Below, one piece after another: positions 21,805-32,956 of a DNA stretch of 64,000 bases; position 1 is the first letter of the stretch; every line of letters begins with the position of its first letter. Position numbers and translations under genes: made by a program. Origin of the DNA: Asterias rubens (lineage: Eukaryota > Echinodermata > Asteroidea > Forcipulatida > Asteriidae); contig NC_047063.1 of assembly GCF_902459465.1 (NCBI RefSeq), positions 23,171,055-23,235,054 on the forward strand, read 5' to 3'. The notes under the pieces were generated by a model. The model saw nothing but the letters and a program-made list of their open reading frames with translations. It did no database searches and was not told where the DNA came from.

Positions 21805-24800
21805 GGAAATGATCAACCACACCTATAAACTTTGCAGTGTTTTACAGTTTTCTATTAGAGAAAAAAGACAGGGCTCAACTTCTTAGGGGAAAATCGACAG
21901 GACTGCTTGGGGCTTGTAGCTCAATCTTTTTGTTGGCAAGAATTTATTTTACAAGACCAGGCACCCAGGGTCGATTTCTCAAAGCACCAGGATTCATCTG
22001 GACTTGGATTCACCAGGATTCATAGTGGAAACTATTGGTAGTTGTCAAAGACTAGTCTTCTCACTTGGTGTATCTAAACATATGCATAAAATAACAAACC
22101 TGTGAAAATTTGAGCTCAATTGGTCGTCAGAGTTGCGAGATAACTATGAAAGAAAAAAATACCCTTGTCACACGAAGTTGTGTGCTTTCAGATGCTTGAT
22201 TTCGAGACCTCGAATTCTAAACTTGAGGTCTCGAAATCAAATTCATGGAAAAGTATTTCTTTCTCGAAAACTACTTCACTTCAGATTGAGCCGTTTCTCA
22301 CAATGTTTTATACTACCAACTTCTCCCCATTACTCATTACCAAGTGAGGTTTTGTGCTGATAATTTCCGTTGAGTAATTACCAATAGTGCCCACTGCCTT
22401 TAAGATGAGCTGTTTGCCACAGTGATGTGTATTGTGACAGCACACTTTCCTTAGCAATTGAGATTGATACATGGCTAAGATCAATCTTAATAACTCTTTG
22501 AGAAATTGACCCCAAGATCTAAAGGAGCAAAGACGTTACGCTGTTAAAACAATCATTGAAGAAAAGTATTCTCCCATTGTCTTATTGGTACGTACTTTGA
22601 TACTGGAAATAACTAAAAGAATCAAATTATGAACATAAAAGAAAGGACAGATTTTACACAGTACAGTATTGTTATTCCATTGAAAAAAACATGAGACTGC
22701 TTTATATATACATATTTTTATATATTTTTTTTTAACGAACTATTTTTACTTGTAAATGTACTTTTTCGGTCTGCTTGGCCGCCAGTGCAGTTAATAAATA
22801 AACCATAATATATACTTGCAGTGTCCAATCGTGAATTAACCGACCCGATGCTAAAATCACTGCCCTTGCGGGCTGGCAAGGTCAGTGTTAATTGTGAGCC
22901 CTAATTAAGAGGAAATCATCTGAAGAGGTTATTCATGTGCCTGGATGTGAATCATACAGGCATACAGACTGACGGCATAAACTCAAAGCACTCGACACAA
23001 TCAAAGAAAATGCACTGGTTAAAGGAACTGGACACTATTGGTTATTACTCAAACTAATTGTTAGCATGAACCTTACTTGGTAACAAGCAATGGCGAGCTG
23101 TTGATAGTATAAAACATTGTGAGAAACGACTCTCCTCTTTTCGAGAAAGAAGTAATTTTCCACGAGTTTGATTTCGAGCCCCACAGAATTAGATTTTGAG
23201 GTGCATCTGAAAGCACACAACTTTGTGTCACAAGGGTGTTTTTTCTTCCAGTCTTATCTTGCAACTTCAAAGACCAATTGAGTTCAGAGAAGACTGGTCT
23301 TTGACAATTACCAATAGTGTCCAGTGTCTTTAAAAGCTTCAAGAAAAGTAAATTAAGATAATTAAAAAAAAAATTGAAAATGAAGAAGGTAGAAACCTGT
23401 CATTATACAAGGAAAAGAACAACAATTACTATTATTTGGAAGTATAAAACACAGCATAATGATAAATCAATCACCATGCAAAAAGTACTTGGAATATGTT
23501 TTGAACCATTATACTGTGAGAGTTGCCTGAAATAATGATATCAAATTGCAAGCTTCATTCAAAATCACAGTGAAGTATTGAGATATCAAATAATAAACCA
23601 CCAGGGAATATAATGCTACAGAATGATCACAGGCAGTAGGAGGGTTGACTGTGTACTGTGTAAATGCATTCCCTAAATGGTATCTTATTGCAGGCTGGCA
23701 AATAGTGCACCAACACGTATAATTCAAGACCATGTGAATGGTCAGACAGTGGGAGGGTTAAAAAGTAATACTTCCTGTGTGCTACTTACAAACTTGTAGA
23801 AGGCTTTAGGTTCGTCCAGTAAAATCTGTCGGCAGTTGGCGAGACTCCTGCATTTGACTAAAGGTTGTAAATGAGCGGCAGTGACTAAATCCGACGCCTT
23901 TGAAATGGCATCTTCTCTTGATTGGGCAAATGACCATTTGAGAAGCCAATCAACTAACTCTGCACCTGTGGGTAGAAATAACAAACAATAACAATAACAA
24001 TAACAATACGTACTTATATTGTTCCCTTTGGCGTATCAAAGCGATCAGTATTGAAGTATGACACTTTTTCCGTTATAGCAGATCAGACCAGGAATACTGG
24101 GGTGAACCCCTACTCTTTATGATAAGTGCACTGTATGGGTTCTTTTAGGTGCACTACACAACACTTGAGACACGCTATGGCTTTACACAGCAATAATGGT
24201 TAAGAGTATTGCTTCAGGACACAAGTGTCATTGCCAGGAATCCAACCCATACTCTGCTTAACAGAAAAAACAGGGCCTGAGTTTGGTGTTCTTCTCAGCT
24301 GAAGTGTCGAACTCAAGCATCTGAAAGCACACAACTCGGCAACAAGGGTGGGTTTTTTCAGACAGTTTTTACAGGTTTGTTATTTTATGCATACACCGAG
24401 TCTTTGTAATAAGAATAATAACAGTTACCAAAGATGTCCAGTCATGCCAGTGGCTTTAAATAATACCTATATTGGACACCATTATCAAATTTGGGAGTGT
24501 CACAGCAGTAAACATAACTGGGGATTTAAAACACAGAAAGAACCGCACCATGAAAAAGAAAGTCTTTCTCTACAGCAGTTGTTATTATAGGAGGGTCTGT
24601 TTCCATTGTAGACAGTTGATCGAACCATCGGATCGAACTATATCCAGGAAACGATGAGTTTGTTGGAAGCTGAAACATCTGGTATTTCCATTTCCTGTAA
24701 CTGTGTTTCTTGTTTTTCATATGGCAAATAAGGGCAAGTGGGTGTAGAGAGAGAGAGAGGCATTTAAAAAAATGGCAGAGCGAGATTGATTGATCAGATT

Positions 24801-27800
24801 GGCCCTGGTTCGGCTACCCGCAGAGCCCACCTTCTCTTCCTTATAGACACTGGCCACTAATTGTCAAAGACCAGTCTTCTCACTTGGTGTATCTCAACAA
24901 TGCATAAAATAACAAACCTGTGAAAATTTGAGCACGATTGTTCGTCAGAGTTGCAAGATAACTATGAAAGAAAAAACACCCTCGTCAATGTCACACGAAG
25001 TTGTGTGCTTTCAGATGCTTGATTTCGAGACCTCGAAATCTTAATCGTATGAGGTCTCAAAATCAAATTCATGGAAAATTACTTCTTTCTCGAAACTTAC
25101 GTCACTTTAGAGGGAGCCGTTTTCAAAATGTTTTATACTATTTACCTCTCCCCATTACTCGTTACCAAGTAAGGTTTCATGCTAATAATTATTTTGAGTA
25201 TAATTACCAATAGTGTCCACTGCCTTTAAACAAGGAAATGTCCATACCTGAGAAGCAATCCTTATGAGCACTCCCATCCAATGTTTTGGTCATTAGCCTG
25301 ATGCCAGCATCTGGATCCTGCATTGCTTGTATAATATCTTTGCTGACAAAATGAAACAATGATCGAAAAAAATTAATGAATATTTGCTTATTTAGGATGC
25401 ATGAAGCTTGGGTAAGAATGATGCAAGTAATTTTGTAAGGCACTGGACACTACGTAAGCATAAAAACTTACTTGGCATCGAGCAGTGGGAGACTTTTGGG
25501 ACGCTTGGTGGCAGCAGACACTTGAGGTAAATCCATTCTCCTCGGTATTCTGCGCACGCTCAGAACTATGTAAACAATGGAAATTTACCTGGTAAGTCTG
25601 CTGCCACCTAACGTTCCAACATCTCTCATTGGCAAGAAACGGCTCCCTCCATTCCTGGGACTCCGTTTCGAATCCCACTGGGGACATTTTGTGGTTTGGG
25701 TTTCCAGTCTGCTTGACTGTGTCGGTTTTTCCCTAGAATAATTCTCTGAGGTATTCCTCCCACATCTAAAACTTCTCTTCTCACTTGACTCTAATTAGGG
25801 CGTTGAGAATACTTATGAGAGTGTTTATCCAGATCCAGAAATATTTAAAACAAACTGGTCATTATATAGTGTACAGTTCTAACACACATCGGTGTATGGG
25901 TAAAAACCAATATTAATATTCTTTACCCCCGATGCAAATTTAACATCTATTATATATCGTTGCAGTACCCGCTGCCAAAACATAGGATTTGAACTGCCTC
26001 TAGCTACCGGGCAACCTTGGTAGTCTAGTTGGTAAGACACTGCTCTAGAATTGCAAGGGTCGCGGGTTCGCACCCCATCTGAGTAACATGCCTGTAATAT
26101 TTTTTCAAAGGACTCAGGAAAGCACTGAGTAAACAGTGCTAACACACATCGGTGTATGGGTTAAAACCAAAATTAATAAACTGGTCATTACTTGCGTTTG
26201 ACTTGGGCCTCAGTCAGCTTTGGCATGGCAGTGTTGTCCGAGGACGAGATGCTACAAGTTCTTATTGTTTCACCAATGGCTTTAACCCATTCATCTCTTT
26301 CATCATCGTTTGACGCTTGCATCAGTAGCTCTGTACCATCTCGGGCGGATAACTTGAACACACTCTGTAAAACAAGGTCAAGGTATGAGTTGGGACAGGA
26401 ATTAATATTATTTCATCAAGTAATAAAAACACAAGAGTAAATTTTTAAATTAATTTTGGAATAACTTACACCCAAATATCACTTCTTCAACAAGCTTCCA
26501 TCAACGTTGAGAAACTAAAACTTTATTATTGTCCTATTTTGAACATTTATTAATATGGCCAAATGTTATGAAGACACTCATGTATAAAGTATCAGAGTTT
26601 GCAAGGAAAATTTCAAAGTCGGATACAAAGACTTACTTTGGCACCAGCTTAAATTTGAATACCTCAGAATATAGAGACAACACTTTGTCAGATGGTTAAG
26701 ATAAAGCTTTTGTATACAACCTCCAGATGAGCAAACCATGGTATCATTGTGCCATATACACACTCATTCAAAACTGTTTAAGGGTGTTACGTCGTCTCAA
26801 GCGAAAAAGCAACTGTCTCTATAGTCTGAAGAATTCAAATTTTAACGGCAACTTGTGATCAAGTGAGTCTTGTACCGCAGACATGAACTCACTGCACTGT
26901 TGCTAAGGGTGTGTTGCTAAGGGTGCTACTGTAAACGTCCTTCTCCAATACATGGTTGACTTGGCAACCCAGCTGTTTATAAGCCATAGCTGTAGCCTAT
27001 CCACAAACACGGCCTTAGGGTCATATTTACTTGCTCTATAATAAACTATATTTTTTTATTTCCTCTTCCTCCTTCTAAACAATGAAACCATTGTATAATT
27101 CCTTGTTGTGTTAACCTTTTTCTTTGTATACTGTAGGCATGGTGATAAGACTGAACACCCTTGAAGTAAGACAGCACCCGCTGCAAAATCATCATCTTTC
27201 TTCTTGTAATACGCAACTGCTTCGTTGAACAACACAAACCATCGTGTGCGCCAATTCGTACGAACATGACCCTGTTGTGAGAAAATTAAATTTTCAGAAA
27301 AATATAGCAATCAAAAGAGAAAATAGAATTAGCTGTCGCAAACTGCTTATCAATTATTCCAACCAAACAGACATTTGGTAAAATGCCAAAAAAAGATGGC
27401 CTGACGTTTGGACCCAAACAGAGTCTTCCTCGAAGGATACTTGGTGTTACAAGAACGACTCTCCCATAGTCAAAATATCAGGCCTGCAACTATGTTTTGT
27501 GAGTTATCAAAAGGATTGGATAAGTTTTCGTATGGCGCCACCACTTTTTCACTCATTGTTATAAAAAGGGATATATCATTGAGGTAAATTAGATACTATA
27601 TTAATTCATATAGAATGAAAATATTGTTGGCAGTTTGGATCTAGCCACAACCTGCCCCCCCCCGAGAAAATTATTATTGGGAGGATATTAAAAGATACAA
27701 GAACATTTCAATCATTATGGTAAAGTTTCAATTCATTCATGAAGAAAATATTCTACGTCATTTCACAGCGCGCCCCGCCCCCTTCAACAAGTTTCCACTT

Positions 27801-27935
27801 TTCCCAACATAAATGTTATTATTATTTTTTTTTTTTAAACGTGTCCTCACAAAAATCATCATCATCAAGACATTGAACACTTACCTTTTTCACCAAGAAT
27901 CCTTCTTTTAATCTATTCTTTTGATCCCCATCCAT
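17424..27935 (-). CDS. PLEK: Pleckstrin (PH-DEP-PH)
   Basis: Membrane-recruited phosphoinositide-binding adaptor; in vertebrates it is the major PKC substrate of platelets and leukocytes. Coding exons in transcript order are 27935-27885, 27271-27116, 26364-26192, 25342-25248, 23965-23790, 21232-21053, 20560-20477, 18956-18875 and 17566-17424. They total 1140 nt, 379 aa, against about 350 for the human protein. PH1 spans residues 10-108, DEP 135-217 and PH2 262-372. MDGDQKNRLKEGFLVKK is the start; conserved ends are ERDEWVKAI (PH1) and ERTEWMRAI (PH2). A serine run (CSISSSDN) lies where human pleckstrin is PKC-phosphorylated, but the surrounding arginines are not obvious. A Ser/Asp-rich insert precedes PH2. 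All phases agree. The stop lies in a MITE end. Confidence 0.95.
18356..18746. repeat. MITE M1 copy, full length
   Basis: TTAA-bounded; begins TTAAAGGCAGTGGACACTAT and ends with its inverse. This is one of the least decayed copies. It lies in the last PLEK intron. Confidence 0.95.
19199..19382. repeat. Foldback element, TTCATACTTCCTGCGAATG ends
   Basis: It reads GCCCGGTTCATACTTCCTGC at left and GCAGGAAGTATGAACCGGGC at right, an exact 20-base inverted end. The inner arms are GCGAAT-rich. It is the best-preserved member of this family in the window. Confidence 0.93.
19929..20313. repeat. MITE M1 copy
   Basis: TTAA-bounded M1 copy with an intact body, in the PLEK intron between 20477 and 18956. 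Confidence 0.93.
20671..21036. repeat. MITE M1 copy next to a PLEK donor
   Basis: The left TTAA is at 20671 and the right TTAA at 21033-21036. The right end is only 17 bases from the end of PLEK exon 21232-21053, that is, just inside the 5' splice site. The body is more diverged than in neighbouring copies. Confidence 0.9.
21739..21803. repeat. (CAA)n microsatellite
   Basis: About 21 uninterrupted CAA/ACA units in a PLEK intron. Likely length-polymorphic. Confidence 0.97.
22023..22403. repeat. MITE M1 copy
   Basis: M1 body with the right TTAA at 22400-22403; the left end is eroded. PLEK intron 23790-21232. Confidence 0.88.
23019..23333. repeat. MITE M1 copy with internal deletion
   Basis: Both TTAA ends are present (23019 and 23330), but at about 315 bases it lacks part of the body, mostly around the CTCAAATTTTCACAGG segment. 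Confidence 0.9.
23790..25342 (-). CDS. PLEK: PLEK exons: DEP domain
   Basis: Exon 25342-25248 encodes KDIIQAMQDPDAGIRLMTKT, ending DCFSG. Exon 23965-23790 continues AELVDWLLKWSFAQSREDAI, then LVTAAHLQPL and AFYKF. The VDWL motif and HLQP turn are diagnostic of the DEP domain; human pleckstrin has VIDWLVSN and YLQP. An M1 MITE ends 19 bases beyond the first exon's donor. Confidence 0.93.
24841..25229. repeat. MITE M1 copy next to a PLEK donor
   Basis: The full M1 body ends with TTAA at 25226-25229, 19 bases past the end of PLEK exon 25342-25248. Confidence 0.92.
25885..26185 (+). repeat. tRNA-derived SINE (S2), + strand
   Basis: It has TAGTCTAGTTGGTAAGACAC (A box) and GGGTCGCGGGTTCGCACCCC (B box). 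The copy is flanked by direct copies of ACACATCGGTGTATGGGT, one near 25882 and one near 26145. It abuts the donor of PLEK exon 26364-26192. Confidence 0.85.
26192..27271 (-). CDS. PLEK: PLEK exons: PH domain 1
   Basis: Exon 27271-27116 encodes GHVRTNWRTRWFVLFNEAVA, then YYKKKDD and GAVLLQGCSVLSPC. Exon 26364-26192 encodes SVFKLSARDGTELLMQASND and ERDEWVKAI, with the invariant Trp of the PH C-terminal helix. The basic residues of the first strands (VKK, RTRW, KKK) are the phosphoinositide-binding positions. An S2 SINE ends about 15 bases past the 26192 donor. Confidence 0.93.
27885..27935 (-). CDS. PLEK: PLEK first coding exon
   Basis: ATG at 27935 begins MDGDQKNRLKEGFLVKK, then splices at AAAAAG|GTAAG in phase 0. 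The EGFLVKK strand matches EGYLVKKG at the start of PH1 in pleckstrins. The 5' UTR and promoter would lie at about 27936-28500, which has more CG than its surroundings. Confidence 0.92.
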
Positions 27936-28500
27936 AACTTTACTGTGATGCACTTGTCCGTGCCCGTTTACAAGTAGCTGTGTACGCCAGAGAAGGGACA
28001 ACCCGTTTGTTGACCTTCGGCACCCGCGCTACACACAGTGACACAGATCAAAGGTACAAAACTCCTGCGCCAGAATGTATGGTCCAGTCAAAAACTTGCC
28101 GTCCAAAACACACCAACTCAAAACCAAAACGTCATCCAGTGAGTTCAGATTACCACTATAAAATCAGCCTGAGATTTAGACTTCATTGAAGAGTTTTCTC
28201 TGATCTATTCGAAACTCTCGACTTGAAACAATTACATGTAATTGGTTTTGTATTATCCTCGTCGGAAGCATCGAAACCCCAACAACACAACACAATGCTT
28301 CGCGTGCGACTGACTTTACTATTGAAGGATCACTACATATACACTGCAGCTCGCTTTCCCAAACCAGGAAGTTATCAGGGTATTTTCGTTGGGGAGATTA
28401 TTTCATTCACCACCATCCGGATAAAAAAGGAGAACTGAATGTGGAGAATAAATCCTGGTGCGTTTCCGGGTGACGTTGGGGTGACACACGGGACCCCGGT
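27936..28500 (-). promoter_or_regulatory. Probable PLEK 5' UTR and promoter region
   Basis: This is the sequence upstream of the PLEK ATG. It is richer in CG than the surrounding DNA and free of recognised repeats, as expected for a promoter. I see no convincing TATA box in a defined place, and the transcription start is not fixed. Confidence 0.35.
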
Positions 28501-29700
28501 GCACAATCATTGTATTTTTCACACCCAAGGCCAGATGACAATCTCATTGTGATTTTTTTTTTTGCAGTGTTGTTATTTTAAACAATACAATGACGTTTCT
28601 AATTTTAGAAGGAAGATCAGCACAATCGACGTGACTCGTGAACAGTATCTTCTTATTAACGTAGAACTACACTTCGAGCGTTCGCAATTTAGTTTTAAAA
28701 TATTTAGGTTTTAAGCGCCTCAAGAACCTGGTGGCGGGCGTTTCGGTTTTTTTAATGCATAAATTAAACTGTAAAAAAGAGTAGGGAAGACCGTCATTTG
28801 CTTTCGATCCAAACCAGACCTTCGTCAGAGGCACGAACGAGCAACAAACAAAAACATATCCATTTATAGCAAAAAGAGGAGCAAAGGATAAAGGGAAGTT
28901 GCAGATAAAGCGGGAAAATTATAACCGTTGAAGTTATAATTTACAAACAATGGGGTGGCTAAGATTCGAGAAACGTAACGGTAGTGAGCGCTAAGCATGG
29001 TGTGAAAGTATTACCGGGACCATGAAGGCGGTAACTTCATTCTAGGTCTCCCGAACCTCCGATTATCTACTCCACGGCAGTAGAATAAAGCAAGACAGTT
29101 CCCTAAGAACAACTCTACCTTGCAGGTAGATACACACATGGTGTTAACGCAAACCAAATATACATTGATACCTCACCATGCAATGCCTCAAATCCTATAT
29201 TCATTCTAGGTATTACAATACGGGGAAACATGCAAGGGTAGGATTCGAGAGCAAAGCTGCATCAGGATTATAATACCATTGTACAACTAACAAAAGACAT
29301 GAAACAAATAACTAGTTATAGGAGAGTTTAGTAACAAATAGATGATTCTGTGAAAAGGGAATACATTGTAGTATAATTATATAGGAGCAGAATCAATCAA
29401 AGGATATGTAAGAAATTAAAAATGGGCAAGAGAAACCTAAGGAGAGATTGAGGTTATAAATCACATCCAGGGGAAAGAACATGTTAATTTACAGTAACTG
29501 AATTTGAATAAGCGAGCAGATGTGAAAGGGGGGGGGGGGCGATGGGAAGTTATTTTACAAAAAAAAATAAGCATTCTCTTCTCACACCTTTACGACACAT
29601 TTTTTACCAATACACCAGTGTGTGTTAGCACTATTTATATAACACCCAAGCAGATCCTTGCCATTTGATTGGAGGATTGTCCGTCACGTGATAGCAAATA
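28501..29700. other. Intergenic, nothing coding seen
   Basis: AT-rich DNA. The segment 29030-29180 is a fragment of the GGTAACACCATGTAATG foldback family. I see no exon. Confidence 0.5.
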
Positions 29701-29732
29701 AAAGTACCATTGCACGCTGAGTCACTCACCGT

Positions 29733-29809
29733 GCTTTTTCGTTCCATCCGAAAAGTACCATTGCACGCTGGCAGCGTGCAATGGTACTTTTCGGATGGAA
29801 CGAAAAAGC
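29733..29809. repeat. Perfect 38-bp palindrome
   Basis: The arm GCTTTTTCGTTCCATCCGAA (continuing to CACGCTG at 29770) is followed by one base and then its exact complement, 29772-29809. A direct third copy of AAGTACCATTGCACGCTG lies at 29702-29719. Confidence 0.97.
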
Positions 29810-29999
29810 TGAGTAAAAACATCACTGCGTGCGCGTGTCTTTGGTAACGCAGCAGGTGTTACTGCAAGAAGGCATAGTAAAATTACTAGCATTCGGCTTC
29901 TACAGTTGAAATTGTTTGTTTTGAAAGTTGTATCTTTCAATCAAAATGACAAAGATCTACTTGGATGTTATATAAAACAAATAATGAATGTTTTTCATT

Positions 30000-30125
30000 C
30001 GTGCAATGGTGCGAATATGTTCATTCGTTGAAAGCTGGAATGTTCCATTCAACTCGGCTCCGCCTCGTTGAATAGAACATTCCATCTTTCAACTCATGAA
30101 CATATTCGCACCATTGCACTAATAA
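30000..30125. repeat. Foldback element with CAACTCGGCTCCGCCTCGTTG tip
   Basis: The arms GTGCAATGGTGCGAATATG and CATATTCGCACCATTGCAC are inverted, as are GGAATGTTCCATTCAA and its complement. The tip resembles the tip of the 10380-10720 element although the arms differ. Confidence 0.9.
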
Positions 30126-30139
30126 ACATTCATTATGTG

Positions 30140-30510
30140 TATAATAATCAGTACTTTCCCCCCCCCCCCCAGTCCCGTGAAAAAATATCACCGGCATATT
30201 ACACAGGTAGAATTTGAACCCACGGCCCTTGCAATTCTAGAGCAGTGTCTTACCAACTAGACTACCGAGATTGCCCGGTAGCTCATGTAGCTAGAGGCAG
30301 TTCAAATCCTATGTTTTGGCAGCGGGCACCACATCGATATAATAGATGTTAAATTTGCATCGGGGATAAAGAATAATAAATTTTGGTTTTTACCCATACA
30401 CTGATGTGTGTTAGCACTGTATACTCAGTACTTTCACGAGTCCTGTGAAAAAATATCACAGGCATATTACTCGGGTGGGGTTCGAACCCACAACCCTTCA
30501 TGACTCGCAA
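30140..30510 (-). repeat. tRNA-derived SINE (S2), - strand
   Basis: GGGTTCGAACCCAC and GGGTAGAATTTGAACCCACG mark two tRNA-like B boxes. The - strand head contains TTGGTAAGACACTGCTCTAG. The copy starts with a C-run at 30160-30170. Confidence 0.8.
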
Positions 30511-31496
30511 ATTTAACATCTATTCATGACAACAGGTGTATTTGGAACATAATTGGCAGCAGACCTACCAGGTAAATTTAAACTGTTCACGTAAGTATGC
30601 GCATATAAAACCAAGAACAATGGAGTTACCTGGTAAGTCTGCTGCCACCTAACTTTCCCAAAGTCACCTGTTAAATAACTTAATGAACAAACAAATAGGT
30701 TAGTAAATGAACAGACTGCTACAAAGTAAGTTAGATATTGTTGTTTTCTTATTAAACATATGTTACAGTTGCATTGTAGTGTTAATATTACAGAAATACT
30801 ACAGAAACAAGAAGAATTGAAAAGAATAACATTTCGTCTGCTCGGGACTGTAACAGTGTAAGGTATTAGTGCAATTTGTATGGATTTCATCAAAATGACT
30901 TTGCGCATTTTGGAGTTCCTGGTAAATGGAGTGCATTGATCAAGAGTGATCTTCAAAGCAGTTGTTTGGTAAAATAAAAAACATATTTGTTGATTTTGAT
31001 TACATTTCTTCAAACTGTTACACGTTTTTCATTTATTGACCTTTTGATAACTTTAAATGCAGAATATAAAGCAAAATTATACGATATTACCAACACAATG
31101 AATTCCTGTAGTGGGTTGGGGTGGGTTTTTTTAAAACAAAAGCTGCCTATAGTTTTGCAACACGTTACATCCACATATCAATCCTCAGCTATGTTATACA
31201 CATTGGAAAAACCTGGCACATTTGAAACTGAAAGGCAAAAACTAGTCCATGCTAACCACAGTTGTATAAAGCAACACACACAAATTGTGGTTGACATATC
31301 CACTTCCTATAGTTTTTGTTAGGCGAGTTAGAAATCTGAAAACTGCGGAAGCGTCAAGAGCATATTATGAAAGAAAGAAAAAAAAGTCATTATGACTTAC
31401 ATATAAATATGACTTAGTACAAGTCAAACTTAGTCATAATGAGATACACATGTATCTCATATAGTATGACTTAATTGGCATACGCCATAATGGGGG

Positions 31497-32090
31497 ACTT
31501 TTAGGACACTAGGTAGTCTTGGTTCCAAGACCATTGGTGTTGCGTGGTCACACACAACCAACATTCCGATTATGCACGGCAAAAACTGTACACGCTTGTA
31601 ATGAACGAACGCTAGCGGGCGCTCTGTTTCTCTGATTTAGATGAGCACAGGACATAAACCTTATCGCAAATACCAATGCGCAAGCGCAGACTGTTGAATG
31701 AGGTGCATTGTGGGATATATATGGATCAAATTTGGATACCAGCTAGACCACAATGCACCTAATTCCAAGCTTTACGCGCGCGCCCCAGTATTTGCGAAAA
31801 GGTCTATGGTGAGATCCGGAAATCAGAGAAACAGAGCGCCCGCTAGCGTTCGTTCATTACAAGCGTGTACAGTTTTTGCCATGCATAATCGGAACGTTGG
31901 TTGTGTGTGACCGCGCAACACCAATGGTCTTGGAACCAAGACTAGACACTAGGTGGCAGTAGACGTACAGTACCAGGTAAATCCATTGTTATTGGTAATT
32001 ATGTCCATGCTCAGAACTACATAAACAACAGACATTTACCCAGTAAGTCTGCTGCCACCTAGTGTTCCAAAGTCTCTTATTATGACTTGT
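31497..32090. repeat. Large nested inverted repeat
   Basis: The outer ends are GGACACTAGGT and TGGCAGTAGAC / GTCTGCTGCCACCTAGTGTT. The inner arms, about 31516-31640 and 31810-31944, pair nearly perfectly: CTTGGTTCCAAGACCATTGG against CCAATGGTCTTGGAACCAAG, and AACGAACGCTAGCGGGCGCT against its complement. The outer TGCTGCCACCTA motif recurs at 25540-25610 and 30548-30652. Confidence 0.9.
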
Positions 32091-32956
32091 ACCAAGTCAT
32101 ACTTATGAGACATAAGTCATAAGTACAACTTTTTCTTCTTCCTAAAGTCCCTCTAACAAGAGTTCTCCAACTCGTTAAAACAAATTACACCTCCTAACTT
32201 TCATCTGATTTTCTGGTACTGAATCCTGCTTTGAAGACGGGGAAAATAAAGAATCTTGCCCATCCTCATCCCTGTCAGCTGCATTTCCTTTTACGTGTGT
32301 TCAATCATTAATAATGATTTGTGTTATACTAGACTATGTAACCTTGGCAACTAGTGTGACCACCTGTAGTGTCAAATGTCACGGCTTCCAAAAATAAACA
32401 GTTGCAACTACCTGTTTGGATCACATAGTATCATATTTTTTGGAGGACCTTTCTTTGTTCTGCTATATAAGCAATGTCCGAACAAAATTTAAGCTTGGGT
32501 CGTCCTCGGCCAGTCAAACCACCAAACAAGATTCCTTAAAGGTTTCAGTGTAAATGGGTAGAGATGCTCAGTACAGCTTTTGAGGGTCTTTAGGGTAATC
32601 CGTGTCATGACAAACTAGTCTAGTGCGACAAAATCAACTTATGGTGGCAAAGTCACCAGGGTGTGGGTTCCACTCCAGGACATGAAACTTCTGTCCTAAA
32701 CGATATAGCGGCAGTAAATGGGAATCGTTCAGTGTAGAGATGGTTCTTGTGATTGATTTAGCTTGGTGTAATACATACTTAACAGCACAGGCTGTATACT
32801 CCCCAGGGACCTGTGATGGTTTAAGGAACAAAATAAAAGGCCCAGTGACTGGGGGTAATAACCATCAAGGATGGCGGTCCTTATTCCAAGCTCACATAAA
32901 AATGTTCTGTACACAAATGAAGTAATATACTCCTCTGCACATCATCTGGACTTTCA

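Noticed and set aside
25472..25560. Possible PLEK exon with the right phase (- strand, RPKSLPLLDA)
   Set aside because: It is made of an M1 MITE fragment plus the TGCTGCCACC repeat. Exon 26364-26192 has the same phase and true PH1 similarity.
30513..31013. 166-codon open frame, - strand
   Set aside because: Part of it is repeat (TGCTGCCACCT ends and SINE), composition is that of AT-rich non-coding DNA, and there is no domain.
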